From ZC4RG17 sp036380875 (GTDB taxonomy: Bacteria > Actinomycetota > Acidimicrobiia > Spongiisociales > ZC4RG35): a DNA stretch of 64,000 nucleotides. The notes beneath the pieces are model-generated. The model saw nothing but the letters and a program-made list of their open reading frames with translations, did not search any database and was not told the DNA's origin. A program made the translations under genes and the position numbers. How positions within the stretch are numbered: the first letter of the stretch is position 1; each line of letters opens with the position of its first letter. Where the stretch lies: the NCBI GenBank assembly GCA_036380875.1, contig DASVDX010000101.1:40530-104529 (forward strand), read 5' to 3'. Below, piece after piece: positions 45,501 through 53,649 of this stretch.

Positions 45501-45745
45501 AGTTGACCGAAACCGAGATCGACCTCGGTGGCGGCGAGAGCCTCCTCATCTACACGGATGGCGTCACCGATGTCCCCGTGGCCGACGCCCTGACCGATAC
45601 CGACCTGCTCCGCCTGGTCAACGACTGGGCCACCCTCGACGCCTCCTCTGCCCTCGACTCATTGGATCAGCTACTCAGGGACCGATATGGTGAGGCAGAG
45701 AACCGCGACGACACCGCGGTTCTGCTGATCCGCTGCAACTCCTGA
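42545..45745 (+). CDS. PAS/multi-GAF PP2C (RsbU-type) serine phosphatase
   Basis: This 1066-residue cytosolic sensor-phosphatase opens with a PAS domain (about 10-115, YWTWDVAEGRVRWDPTLERL). Four GAF-like domains follow (about 145-305, 315-475, 485-645, 660-800), each marked by strands such as FLVYPVVIDGVV or VPLRSGGKVIGVLDVGA. It ends in a SpoIIE/PP2C domain (about 830-1065) with EVGGDFYDLIEL, VMVGDVSGKGVGAAAM and YTDGVTD. It should dephosphorylate an anti-sigma antagonist in response to internal signals, and the STAS gene follows directly. The 234-nt gap before it has no gene. The frame allows an earlier GTG at 42440. Confidence 0.9.
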   Translation: MSTSFPLSIPPLVGVGYWTWDVAEGRVRWDPTLERLYGLEPGSFGGAFEDWAALVHPDDRQTVIDIVQRAMATASSFVTEHRCVWPDGSVHWIESRGEFLTGPEGVVQTGFGVAVDTRHRHHDYDRPLGPTEAEQATQLSLELAWERFAQLQILAVRSAGAAGVDDVARVLVDQGAAALGADGGFFTMVERDIGRLTLRAARGASRDVVEFYRALPMDSPSAVAVVARTGDGVFVSTPEEAEQRFPGMPHHDADAFLVYPVVIDGVVRAVLAYGYAEPHEFRDEEIELAATIAGMSAQALLRADLHDAAARAASRAQALEAVLGLLAGAATPHEVAEIVVQHLLPAVGATKGSLFLLDEAAGVLRALAIHGYEDDTIDRFEAIPLDRPSGPTDAVRTQTPQVIDGWDDFAARYPELAATASPGGFPVTSFMFPLMVEGRAIGSIGIGFDDPNPISEEVNQHLSIVAHICAQALGRATALQRSRAAHARLLSIDQITDAALSRLSFEELLQELPPRIATAIGCDAVRIFLVDESEEMLEVRGQYGTTGEELARVPIGRGLAGTISATGRPRIINDITRHEVIRPAFPEHVVSEAGVPLRSGGKVIGVLDVGAGPERPLTEEDVEILEIAAERIATAIDRSRAYEIERAARQRSELIGLLADIVNQPGSLQTQLGRMARLAVDTLADCCVITALSDIGPPLVVRAHKDPDLIESTDTIVVRHPYDPTASHGMAEVIRSGKPEIHSLIDEEYAGNIADAMLRELCQDLALGSAIIVPLPGAAGPVGAILLARDRTNHPFSAEEILLAEDLASRMGAAVESRRAFERHRHTAMTLQRSLLPSSLPAIPGLEIAARYWPASEMSEVGGDFYDLIELGDDRWGVMVGDVSGKGVGAAAMTGIARYTARAAARHGRGPREVLQWVHEAFLAQARATESYCTAIFGYLERTSPSGFRFRFAVGGHPLPILKRAGSNCQFIGAPGTVLGLIESVELTETEIDLGGGESLLIYTDGVTDVPVADALTDTDLLRLVNDWATLDASSALDSLDQLLRDRYGEAENRDDTAVLLIRCNS

Positions 45746-45769
45746 TCACCAACCGAGGATCCACCACTC

Positions 45770-46090
45770 GTGCGCGCTCCACCCGACCTCGAGATCGACG
45801 TCGTCACGGAAGGTACGACGACTGTCGTCTCACCACACGGCGAGATCGATTACGGCAACGTCGATGCCCTTCGCACCGCACTGGCCGATGTGACACAGAC
45901 CGAAACGAACGACGTCGTCGTGGACCTGGCGCGGGTCACATTCATCGACTCGACTGCTCTGAGCGCGCTCGTCGGCGCCAAACAGCGCCTCGCCGAGTTG
46001 GGTCGAAGCCTCACCGTCCGGAAGTCACAGCCGCGGGTGAAGCGAGTTCTGCAGTTGGCTGGGGTCAACGGATACCTGGGCGAAAGCTGA
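45770..46090 (+). CDS. STAS-domain anti-sigma factor antagonist
   Basis: This 106-residue single STAS domain has the phospho-serine site in TFIDSTALSALVGA. It is the likely substrate of the phosphatase encoded upstream. In partner switching, its dephosphorylated form binds the HATPase anti-sigma factor. A GAGGA sequence lies about ten bases before the GTG start. Confidence 0.9.
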   Translation: MRAPPDLEIDVVTEGTTTVVSPHGEIDYGNVDALRTALADVTQTETNDVVVDLARVTFIDSTALSALVGAKQRLAELGRSLTVRKSQPRVKRVLQLAGVNGYLGES

Positions 46091-46099
46091 GACGCCGAT

Positions 46100-46522
46100 T
46101 CAGGCGTCGATGTGGAAGTTGGCGTTGGCGACCGTCGGCAGGCTGAAGCGAACCGTTTTGCCTCCGGCCGTGGGAACGACGTCCCAGCCGGGCGACAGTA
46201 GATCCAAGAGGTAGATACCCCTCCCGGTGACCGCTTCCGGGCTCGGGATCCGCAACTGGACCTGGCGGCTGCTGTTGTCGGACACGGCGAATTCCAGCCG
46301 GTCTTCCAGGCGGCGCACCTCTACGTGGATGGAGGTCCGGGCGTGGACAACGGCATTGGTCACCAGTTCAGTGACCAACAACTCGGCGTCGTCGGCAACC
46401 TCAGCTTCTACCCCCCAGTCCGCCATCAATCGACGGACGAATGCTCTGGCTAGCCCAGGACTCGCCGGTTCGGGTCTCAGTTCGAGACTCGGCACCGAGG
46501 CCACTCTACGGAGTCGAGGCAC
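46100..46522 (-). CDS. HATPase (RsbW-like) anti-sigma factor kinase
   Basis: This 140-residue GHKL ATPase has the N box ELLVTELVTNAVVHA, a diverged G1 box (AVSDNSS, lacking the usual Gly), and a G2 box VTGRGIYLLDLLS. It should phosphorylate the STAS protein and hold a sigma factor. It is convergent with the STAS gene, nine bases apart. The changed G1 box may weaken ATP binding. The controlled sigma factor gene is not in the window. Confidence 0.85.
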   Translation of the reverse strand: MPRLRRVASVPSLELRPEPASPGLARAFVRRLMADWGVEAEVADDAELLVTELVTNAVVHARTSIHVEVRRLEDRLEFAVSDNSSRQVQLRIPSPEAVTGRGIYLLDLLSPGWDVVPTAGGKTVRFSLPTVANANFHIDA

Positions 46523-46716
46523 GATGAACCTGGCTTTCGCATAGGTCTCCAGTCACTGATCCTTTGCTGTTTCCCCGCATCGACGGTCTCCAAACGCCAC
46601 AGACCGGGGGTCGACGGCCCGAATGAGCCCACCTGAAAACAACTCGGCAAACGATATTTTCGCCGCTGCGGCTGAGGCCGCCGAGATCGGGATCGAGTTT
46701 CGCGATGGTCTGCGGC

Positions 46717-47121
46717 TCAAGTCCTCCGACCGCCGATCCACTCCTTGTCGCGGGCGATCTCGTCGATGGTCGCCTCGGGGCGCAAGTCCGTCTGGTCGAG
46801 CTGTCGTCGACCTCTGATCGCCATGACTGCGGCTGCGATCGCCCACAAAACGCCGACGATCAGGAATGCCAGCCATGTCTTCACCAACTCGGCCAGACCC
46901 CACGCCAGAGCCATGGACAGAAGCAGGGCAGCGATCCAACCGGAGACGGCGGCACCGCCCATCATCCCCGCCCCCTTGCCGGCCTTCCTCAGGTCTTCAG
47001 TCATCTCCACCCGGGCGAGTTGGAGATGGTCGCTGAACAAGGCCCCGACTTCGCTGGTGAGTTGCCCAGCCAGATCCCCCAGCGACTGGTCGGAATCGGG
47101 GGTTCGATAGGTCTCGGTCAA
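46717..47121 (-). CDS. holin superfamily III-like membrane protein (Phage_Hol_E/PF07332 type)
   Basis: This 134-residue protein has an N-terminal soluble helix (LGDLAGQLTSEVGALFSDHL), the LARVEMTEDLRKAGKGAGMM segment, and two membrane helices at about 58-105. This matches the actinobacterial family annotated as putative phage holins, but these proteins are usually chromosomal and not linked to phages. A DUF3618 partner, often present next to it, was not found. The 46523-46716 gap contains no convincing gene. Confidence 0.75.
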   Translation of the reverse strand: MTETYRTPDSDQSLGDLAGQLTSEVGALFSDHLQLARVEMTEDLRKAGKGAGMMGGAAVSGWIAALLLSMALAWGLAELVKTWLAFLIVGVLWAIAAAVMAIRGRRQLDQTDLRPEATIDEIARDKEWIGGRRT

Positions 47122-48086
47122 TGTTCGTCTCCAAGCATGGGCGCGCTATTCCCTTCGGCCGAAGCCCGAAACGCTCGATGGGATTTCTTCGACGTCCTCC
47201 GATCGGAGAAGACCGTGGCCAGGATCACTCCGGCCATCACCGCCATCATGCCCAGCCACTGGACGAGGCTCGGGCGTTCGCCCAAGAAGATCCACGCCAA
47301 AACGGCGATCTGGATGAGCATCGTGTTGTTGATGGCCGCCGACGCGGTCGCCGACAGGTGGCGCAACGACCAGTTCCACAACGTGAAGGCCAGAGCGGTG
47401 TTGACCACCGCCAGCCAGGCGACGATCAGCCATCCGTCGAGGTCGAGGTCGGGAACTCCTTCGAAGACGAATCCCGATGTCACGAGAAGCACCGCTCCCA
47501 TGCCCATGCTGACGAGGGTGACGACTTCCGCGGGAAGTCGCCCTCCGCGGTTCACCCAACGACCGAGGATCGACGCGCCGGCGTTGGACCCGAGAGCTAC
47601 CGCTGCCGCGATCATCCCCACGGTGGTGAAACCGAGGGCGCCGCTGAAATAGGCGAGAGCGCCGCCGAATATCACGAGGCTGCCGGCGATCTGACGGGGA
47701 GTGGGCGGCTCACCGAGAAGCCTCCGGGAGATCACGGCGACCATGAGCGGTGTGAGCGACAAGATGAGGCTCGTGGTGGCCGCCGGCTGGCTGTCGATCG
47801 CCACGAACTGGGCACCCTGCGTGAGGGTGTAGAAGACGATCCCCAGAACGAAGAGCCGGCCGACATCCTTCCATGTGATCTGGCGCAGCGCCTCCCGACC
47901 ATTCGGACGGGACACCACCCAGCCCGAAAGCACCAGGGCGGCAGCACCGTAACGCAGGCCGGCGAAGCCGAGAGGTCGCAGGCCGTGATCGTCCAGGCCC
48001 CAGCGGACGAGGATCCACGACGAACTCCAGAGGACGGTCACCAACAGAGCCAAGGCGACGGCTCGGCGGTCGGATGTCGGTCTCAT
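47118..48086 (-). CDS. EamA/DMT-superfamily transporter
   Basis: This 322-residue membrane protein has ten helices in two EamA repeats. The first repeat has LWSSSWILVRWGLDD and PLGFAGLRYGAAALVL, and the second has NTALAFTLWNWSLRHLSAT and FLGERPSLVQWLGM. Such proteins export amino acids or other metabolites. ATG 48086 has AGGAGG upstream, and the gene overlaps the holin-like gene by four bases. It is divergent from the large activator, 242 nt away. Confidence 0.9.
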   Translation of the reverse strand: MRPTSDRRAVALALLVTVLWSSSWILVRWGLDDHGLRPLGFAGLRYGAAALVLSGWVVSRPNGREALRQITWKDVGRLFVLGIVFYTLTQGAQFVAIDSQPAATTSLILSLTPLMVAVISRRLLGEPPTPRQIAGSLVIFGGALAYFSGALGFTTVGMIAAAVALGSNAGASILGRWVNRGGRLPAEVVTLVSMGMGAVLLVTSGFVFEGVPDLDLDGWLIVAWLAVVNTALAFTLWNWSLRHLSATASAAINNTMLIQIAVLAWIFLGERPSLVQWLGMMAVMAGVILATVFSDRRTSKKSHRAFRASAEGNSAPMLGDEH

Positions 48087-48328
48087 CGTTCTCGCCTCCT
48101 GATCGGCACGCGCTTTCCCGTGCCGACCTATCCCCTCGAGGCTTTTCTCCGATGAGGTGCGAGCCGCGCTGCGGCCTTCTGTGGCGCTCGGACCAGGCAC
48201 CGGATCGACCGGCCGGAACCCTAGCCACCCTTCGGTCGACGATCCCGACGCTACCACGAATCCGATCGACCTCGGGCGGGGCAGACAGTAGGGTCCCATC
48301 CAACGACGCGAGAGGGGAGACGTGTCAG

Positions 48329-51300
48329 ATGCCGAGATCCCGCGACGGGATTCTCCGACGTCCTCGCGTCGAAGCGCGCCTCTTTGAAGCGACCGGCCGC
48401 CGACTCACCGCCCTCACTGCCGGCCCCGGCTACGGCAAGACAACACTCCTGACCCAGGTCTTCCCACCCGGACGAGCCATCTGGCACACGTGCACCTCGG
48501 TCGATACCGCCGTCGCCCAGTTCGCCCGCACTCTCTACGAGAAGACCCGGCTCCTCGTCCCTGCCTTGTCTCCAGAGATCCTCCTCGCCATCGAAGGTGC
48601 CGGGGATTCCGGACACCTGGAGGCGGTGGCGGCGGCCCTCGCCCAGGACCTGGAACGGGTCCTCACCCGTGACACCGTGCTAGTGGTAGACGAAGTCCAC
48701 GAAATCGAGGACTCCGACGAGAGCGTCGCCTTCCTGGCGACGTTGTGCCGCAGCGCCCCGCCCCGCCTCCACATCGTCACCGCCTCGCGCCACCAACTGC
48801 CCTTCCCCACCTCTCGTCTTGCCGTGGCCGGCGAAGCGAACAACATCACCGAAGGAGAGCTCGCTTTCTCCCCCACCGAAACCGCTGATGTCGTCGCCGC
48901 CAGACTCGGCCACCGCGACGACGACCTGGCGAAGGAGATCCACGCCAAGACCGGCGGGTGGCCCGTGGCGGTGGTCTATGCCGTCGAGGCGATCGGCCAG
49001 GGAGGCTCGATCGACCTCGAGGAGGCGCTGAGCGGCGAAACACTCATGCAATACCTGGCGGAGGAGGTCCTCAGCCGCGCTCCTCGAGAGATGATGGAGG
49101 CGCTGTCCCTCGTCGCTCCCCTCCCCTGGGTGAGCCCGGAGCTGATCGACCACCTGATCGGCGACGCCCCGGCGCTGGGAACGATCCAGTTCGGGCCCCG
49201 CACCAGCCACCTTTTCGCCGACGTCCCCGACGCTCCGCGGGGACGGGCAGTGGCTCCCGTCGTCCGTGCTTTCCTGCGCGCCCAGGGACCCGAAGCACCG
49301 ACCGTACGGGTGCTGTCGGCGGCAGCCGACTGGTACGAGGCCGAAGGTCATCTGGCCGAGGCGCTCTTCTGCCACAGCATGTCGAACGACTCCCGAGCTG
49401 CGATCGCCTTTCTCCACCGGCGCGGCGAGGAGATGGTCGCCCGGGGGATGGCTCGCCAGGTCGGCGAGCTGGTCGAAGAGCTCGACGACGGTCACGACCC
49501 CGAATTGGCTCTACTGGGCGGAGAAGTGAAACAGCTCCTGGGCGATTGGGAAGGTGCCCTGGCCAGCTACCGCCGCTTGCTCCCCGCCACAGGGCCTGTG
49601 CCCGCCCGCGTCGCCTGGCGTGTGGGCCTCGGTCATCACCTGCGGGGCGACGTGGGGGCCGCGCTGGCGGCCTACGACGCCGGCGACCTCGACTCGGCGG
49701 ACCCCGGCGACGGCGCCGCCTTGTGTGCATGGAAGGCGAGCGCCCACTGGCTGCGCGGAGATGTAGAGGCGGCCGAGCGTCTGGCCGAGCAGGCGCTGGA
49801 GCTCGCGCAACGGGCTGACGCGTCTCGCTCGCTCGCTACGGCCCACACCGTCCTCGCCATGGTGGCGGCACTACGCGGCGACCGGGCGGGAAACGACATG
49901 CACTACCTACGAGCACTCGAACACGCCGAACGTGCTCGTGATGTCGTCCAGACGATCCGGATCCGCTCCAACCGGGGTTCGCATTTCCTCGAGGAAGGAG
50001 ACTTCGAAGCGGCCCGGGCGGAACTGGAGATCGCCCTGCGCCTCGCCGACATGACGGGGTTCGAGTTCTGGCGGGGGATGGCCCTGGTCAATCGTGGCGA
50101 AACCCTGGGACGACTCGGCGCCCTCGACGAGGCGATCGCCGACCTCACGCAATCGCAGGCGACCTTCCGCAGCATCGGCTCCGCCTTCCAGGCGTACCCG
50201 CTCCACAACCTCGGAGACGTCTACGCCGCCCGCGGCGACGTGGCCATGGCGAGGTCCTGTTACGAGCGGGCCCTGGAACTCGTCGACGAAACCGACCAGC
50301 AGGGTCTGGTACCGGCCCTGTCGGGTCTGGCCCGGCTCCTGACCCAGGACGACAACGAACGGGCTCGACAGTTGGCCCGACGCGCTACCGAGATCGACTC
50401 GGTCATCGGCCGGGCACGAGCGCTCGTATCACTCGGTTGGGTGGAGCACGCCGCCGGTGACATGACCGCTGCCGCGGCACTCGCCCTGCAAGCGGCCGAG
50501 GTCGCTCGTTCGCGCCGCGACCTGCCATACCTCGCTCACGCTCTGGAGCTGCAAGCACTGGCCACTGAGCCCCACGACCTGGAGCTCCTCACCGAGGCCC
50601 AGGGGATCTGGAAGGAGATCGGAGCGCAAGTCGAGATCGCCCGGCTGGACTACCTGATCGCCGAAGAGCTCGGGGGCACCGACGGGTTGGCGCTCGCCTC
50701 GGCTGCGGCCCGAGCGCTGGGAAGACTGGGCGCCAAGGGACATGCCCAGCGGGCGATGGCCGTCGCCCGACGGCTCGCCCGTCGGGGAATGGAGGGTGTG
50801 CGTATCAAGACCCTGGGCGGCTTCACCGTCACGATCGACGGAGAGCCGGTCCCGACGTCGGCCTGGCAGTCGAAGGTCGCCCGGACGATCCTCGCCATGT
50901 TGATCGCCAACCGCGGACGTCCGGTGCACCGTGAAGTGCTGATCGAACGGATCTGGCCCGGAGAGGAATTGGCCAAGGCCAACAACCGTCTGTCGGTCGC
51001 CCTCACCACGATCCGCAACGTGCTCGACCCGCACAAGCAGTTCCCTAACGACCACTATCTCAGGGGCGACCGCGACTCGGTGTCCCTCGCTTCGGGAGCG
51101 GTTCACATCGACGTCGAGGAGTTCTTCGAGGCCTGCGCCCGAGGCCGGGAACTCGTTCGAACCGGTGACGTCGACCGGGGAATCGAGATTCTCCGATCAG
51201 GCGAGGCGATGTACGTGGGCGAGTTCCTGGAGGAGTACGTGTACGACGACTGGGCGGTCGGCCTCCGCGAAGAGGCGCGGACCGCCTTCGTGGAGATCGC

Positions 51301-51523
51301 CACCGTCCTGGCTGAGGCGGACTCCCGTGCCGGCGATCACGACGGTGCCGCTCGCCACTACCTGCGGATCCTGGAGCGGGACCCCTACGACGAGAGAACC
51401 CACCTCAACCTCGTGCGGGCGATGATCGCCGCCGGTCGTCACGGTGCCGCTCGCCGACTCTATGGCGGTTACGTCTCCCGGATGGGGGAACTCGACGTCG
51501 AGCCCGAGCCGTATCCCGGCTGA
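48329..51523 (+). CDS. large MalT/SARP-type transcriptional activator with TPR and BTAD
   Basis: This 1064-residue regulator has an N-terminal STAND-type ATPase with P-loop AGPGYGKTTLL (about 31-41) and Walker B VLVVDEVHEIED. A TPR-like helical region spans about 330-790. An OmpR-type winged helix follows (about 812-905, IKTLGGFTVTIDGEP and LIERIWPGEE), and it ends in a bacterial transcriptional activator domain (about 915-1060). This order, with the DNA-binding domain at the C-terminus, is found in large SARP-like regulators. ATG 48329 is near GGGGAG and the conserved start. The inducer is unknown. A small partner gene overlaps its 3' end, with tryptophanase beyond. Confidence 0.88.
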   Translation: MPRSRDGILRRPRVEARLFEATGRRLTALTAGPGYGKTTLLTQVFPPGRAIWHTCTSVDTAVAQFARTLYEKTRLLVPALSPEILLAIEGAGDSGHLEAVAAALAQDLERVLTRDTVLVVDEVHEIEDSDESVAFLATLCRSAPPRLHIVTASRHQLPFPTSRLAVAGEANNITEGELAFSPTETADVVAARLGHRDDDLAKEIHAKTGGWPVAVVYAVEAIGQGGSIDLEEALSGETLMQYLAEEVLSRAPREMMEALSLVAPLPWVSPELIDHLIGDAPALGTIQFGPRTSHLFADVPDAPRGRAVAPVVRAFLRAQGPEAPTVRVLSAAADWYEAEGHLAEALFCHSMSNDSRAAIAFLHRRGEEMVARGMARQVGELVEELDDGHDPELALLGGEVKQLLGDWEGALASYRRLLPATGPVPARVAWRVGLGHHLRGDVGAALAAYDAGDLDSADPGDGAALCAWKASAHWLRGDVEAAERLAEQALELAQRADASRSLATAHTVLAMVAALRGDRAGNDMHYLRALEHAERARDVVQTIRIRSNRGSHFLEEGDFEAARAELEIALRLADMTGFEFWRGMALVNRGETLGRLGALDEAIADLTQSQATFRSIGSAFQAYPLHNLGDVYAARGDVAMARSCYERALELVDETDQQGLVPALSGLARLLTQDDNERARQLARRATEIDSVIGRARALVSLGWVEHAAGDMTAAAALALQAAEVARSRRDLPYLAHALELQALATEPHDLELLTEAQGIWKEIGAQVEIARLDYLIAEELGGTDGLALASAAARALGRLGAKGHAQRAMAVARRLARRGMEGVRIKTLGGFTVTIDGEPVPTSAWQSKVARTILAMLIANRGRPVHREVLIERIWPGEELAKANNRLSVALTTIRNVLDPHKQFPNDHYLRGDRDSVSLASGAVHIDVEEFFEACARGRELVRTGDVDRGIEILRSGEAMYVGEFLEEYVYDDWAVGLREEARTAFVEIATVLAEADSRAGDHDGAARHYLRILERDPYDERTHLNLVRAMIAAGRHGAARRLYGGYVSRMGELDVEPEPYPG

Positions 51524-51672
51524 CGCTCCTCCTCGTTTCGGGCGGTCTCCCGGCTGAGGATCTCGACCAACTCCTCCGCGCTCCGGAATCTGCATCTCTC
51601 CCCGCCCGGGGTTTCGACCGTGCCGCGAAGCCCATTCGGCACCTCGGCCAGTCTCAAGATGTAGGTGATCAT
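51469..51672 (-). CDS. small conserved-looking protein convergent with the activator
   Basis: This 67-residue protein has a strand-rich start, YILRLAEVPNGLRGTVETP, then GERCRFRSAEELVEILSRE, and a disordered Glu/Ser tail. The pattern of a short barrel followed by a helix looks like a genuine folded protein. Its 3' end overlaps the activator gene by 55 bases on the opposite strand. It reads away from the GTCTT/AAGAC operator region shared with the tryptophanase gene. Function is unknown. Confidence 0.6.
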   Translation of the reverse strand: MITYILRLAEVPNGLRGTVETPGGERCRFRSAEELVEILSRETARNEEERQPGYGSGSTSSSPIRET

Positions 51673-51716
51673 CGAGAGCCTCTTCTCTGAGTCCTGGATG
51701 AGGAAGCTACGACCGC

Positions 51717-51765
51717 GTCTTAGGGTCGTCTTTGGGCGCCAGCCGCCTTAAGACGACACAAAGAC
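51717..51765. promoter_or_regulatory. paired direct and inverted GTCTT/AAGAC repeats
   Basis: GTCTT occurs at 51717 and 51728, 11 bp apart. Its inverted form AAGAC occurs at 51750 and 51761, also 11 bp apart. Winged-helix SARP regulators bind direct repeats with about one helical turn of spacing. The site lies between the small minus-strand gene and tryptophanase, next to the SARP-like activator gene. Confidence 0.5.
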
Positions 51766-51897
51766 AGGCGTGTAAGGTCGAGAGGGGTGGGGCGAAAAGG
51801 GTAGGGGGGCGAAGTTGCGGTCTCGCTCTCGGCGGCTTCGGCAGCCGAGGCGAGGCCGACAACCGTTGACGGAGGGCCATTCGGCCATCCCAACGCA

Positions 51898-51911
51898 GGA
51901 CTTTCGACCCT
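51898..51911 (+). promoter_or_regulatory. candidate DosR-like half-matching box (GGACTTTCGACCCT)
   Basis: It is the same 14 bases as at 7284-7297 in front of the flavin-barrel pair. It ends 35 nt before the tryptophanase GTG. A 14-base repeat can occur by chance in a window of this size, so this is only a candidate. Confidence 0.3.
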
Positions 51912-51946
51912 GTCATGAGCGGCATGGAGCCGTTTCCCTGCGATCC

Positions 51947-53350
51947 GTGACGAGATCGAACCTGCCACCCGACGAGGGCTTCCAGACCATCATCGAACCC
52001 TTCCGCGTTCACACCGTCGAGCCGATCGACATGCCGTCCCGGCCCGAACGGGAGGAGGCACTGGCCAAGGCGGGCTACAACCTCTTCTCTCTCCCCGCCG
52101 ACAAGGTCATCATCGACCTCCTCACCGACTCTGGAACGGGCGCCCTCTCCACCCGGCAATGGGCCGGGATGATGCAGGGCGACGAGTCGTATGCGGGCAG
52201 CCGTTCGTACGAACGCTTCCGCGACACCGTCGAGTCGATCTTCGGATTCCCGGAGGTGATTCCCACTCACCAGGGACGGGCCGCCGAGCGGATCCTGTTC
52301 GCCACGACTGTCGAGGCCGGACACGTCGTCCCGTCCAACACTCATTTCGACACCACCCGGGCCAACGTCGAATACCAGGGAGCCGAGGCGCGTGACCTGG
52401 TGATCGCCGAGGGTCGCGACCCCTCCTCTGAGCACCCGTTCAAGGGGAACATGGACGTCGAGGCTCTCGAAAGGACCATTGCCGAGGTGGGTCCCGAGCG
52501 GATCCCGATGGTGATGGTCACCGTCACCAACAACTCCGGTGGCGGCCAGCCGGTATCGCTAGCCAATCTGCGCGCGGTCCGGGAGGTCTGTGACCGCCAT
52601 GGGCTGCGGCTGATCATCGACGCCTGCCGATTCGCCGAGAACGCCTGGTTCATCAAGCAGCGCGAGCCGGGATACGCCGACCGGGCGCCGCTCGAGATCG
52701 CCCGGGAGATGATGTCGCTGGCGGACGGAGCCACCATGTCCGCCAAGAAGGACGGTATGGCGAACATCGGCGGGTTCCTCGCCCTCTCCGACCCGGAGCT
52801 GGCCGCCCAGTGCCGCAACCTGCTGATCCTGACCGAGGGCTTTCCCACCTACGGTGGAATGGCGGGCTACGACCTCGAAGCCATCGCCCAGGGGCTGTGG
52901 GAGGCCCTCGACGAGAACTACCTCCGCTACCGGGTCCGTTCCGTCGCCTACCTCGCCGAGCTGGCGGAACGAGCGGGCGTGCTGATCGTCCGGCCACCGG
53001 GTGGGCACGCCGTCTACCTCGACGCCGCCCGGCTGCTTCCCCACATTCCGCCTTCGGAGTACCCGGCTCAGGCTCTGGCGTGCGCGTTGTACCTGGAGGG
53101 CGGCGTGCGCGGCGTGGAGATCGGATCCGTGATGTTCGGTGTTCCCCAACCCGACGGCTCGGAGAAGCCGGCCCCGATGGAGCTGGTACGCCTCGCCATC
53201 CCCCGCCGCTCCTACACCCAGAGCCACATCGACTACGTCGGCGAGGTGATCGCCAGGGTGGCGCAGCGAGCGGAGGACCTGCGCGGCCTGCGGATGACCC
53301 ATCAGGCGCCTTGGCTGCGCCATTTCACGGCCCGCTTCGAACCGCTGTGA
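51947..53350 (+). CDS. tnaA: tryptophanase / tyrosine phenol-lyase family PLP enzyme
   Basis: This 467-residue beta-eliminating lyase aligns along its length with E. coli TnaA (471 residues): EPFRVHTVEPI, IDLLTDSGTGALS, MMQGDESYAGSRSY, IPTHQGRAAE, RFAENAWFIKQRE, the PLP lysine in MSAKKDGMANIGG, and FPTYGGMAG. It should release indole, pyruvate and ammonia from tryptophan. The NIGG in the lysine segment is also seen in tyrosine phenol-lyase, so the substrate is not certain. GTG 51947 gives the right N-terminal length. An 11-residue ORF (51915-51950) ends across this start. Confidence 0.88.
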   Translation: MTRSNLPPDEGFQTIIEPFRVHTVEPIDMPSRPEREEALAKAGYNLFSLPADKVIIDLLTDSGTGALSTRQWAGMMQGDESYAGSRSYERFRDTVESIFGFPEVIPTHQGRAAERILFATTVEAGHVVPSNTHFDTTRANVEYQGAEARDLVIAEGRDPSSEHPFKGNMDVEALERTIAEVGPERIPMVMVTVTNNSGGGQPVSLANLRAVREVCDRHGLRLIIDACRFAENAWFIKQREPGYADRAPLEIAREMMSLADGATMSAKKDGMANIGGFLALSDPELAAQCRNLLILTEGFPTYGGMAGYDLEAIAQGLWEALDENYLRYRVRSVAYLAELAERAGVLIVRPPGGHAVYLDAARLLPHIPPSEYPAQALACALYLEGGVRGVEIGSVMFGVPQPDGSEKPAPMELVRLAIPRRSYTQSHIDYVGEVIARVAQRAEDLRGLRMTHQAPWLRHFTARFEPL

Positions 53351-53354
53351 GTCC

Positions 53355-53393
53355 GTGAAGATTTCCGCGGCTCTCAGCGCGGAAGATCTTCAC
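53355..53393. terminator. bidirectional hairpin between tnaA and tRNA-Arg
   Basis: A GTGAAGATTTCCGCG arm pairs with CGCGGAAGATCTTCAC with one bulged base and loop GCTCTCAG. Read from the tRNA side it begins CTTTGTGAAGATC, as behind tRNA-Pro. Confidence 0.7.
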
Positions 53394-53406
53394 AAAGAGT
53401 GACCTG

Positions 53407-53480
<74 letters not shown>

Positions 53481-53649
53481 AGACGTTCTTCAGTTGTGAA
53501 CGGGGGTGTCGGTGATGATGTCCGCCCCAAGACGGCGTGACGATCCGACCAAGGAATGGTAGCAGACGGCCTCCGCCCGCCAGACGGGGCCGCAGGCTCG
53601 TGCCTTCGGATAGCCTTGACTCGGACGGACCGCGGCCACGGAGCACACG

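Noticed and set aside
46623..46817. 64-residue plus-strand ORF starting MSPPENNSANDIFAAA
   Set aside because: The first 30 residues look protein-like, but it runs through the 3' end of the holin-like gene, has no ribosome site, and ends in Arg/Ser-rich shadow sequence.
46717..47121. prophage remnant suggested by the holin-like gene
   Set aside because: No other phage gene lies near. This membrane protein family is common in actinobacterial chromosomes.
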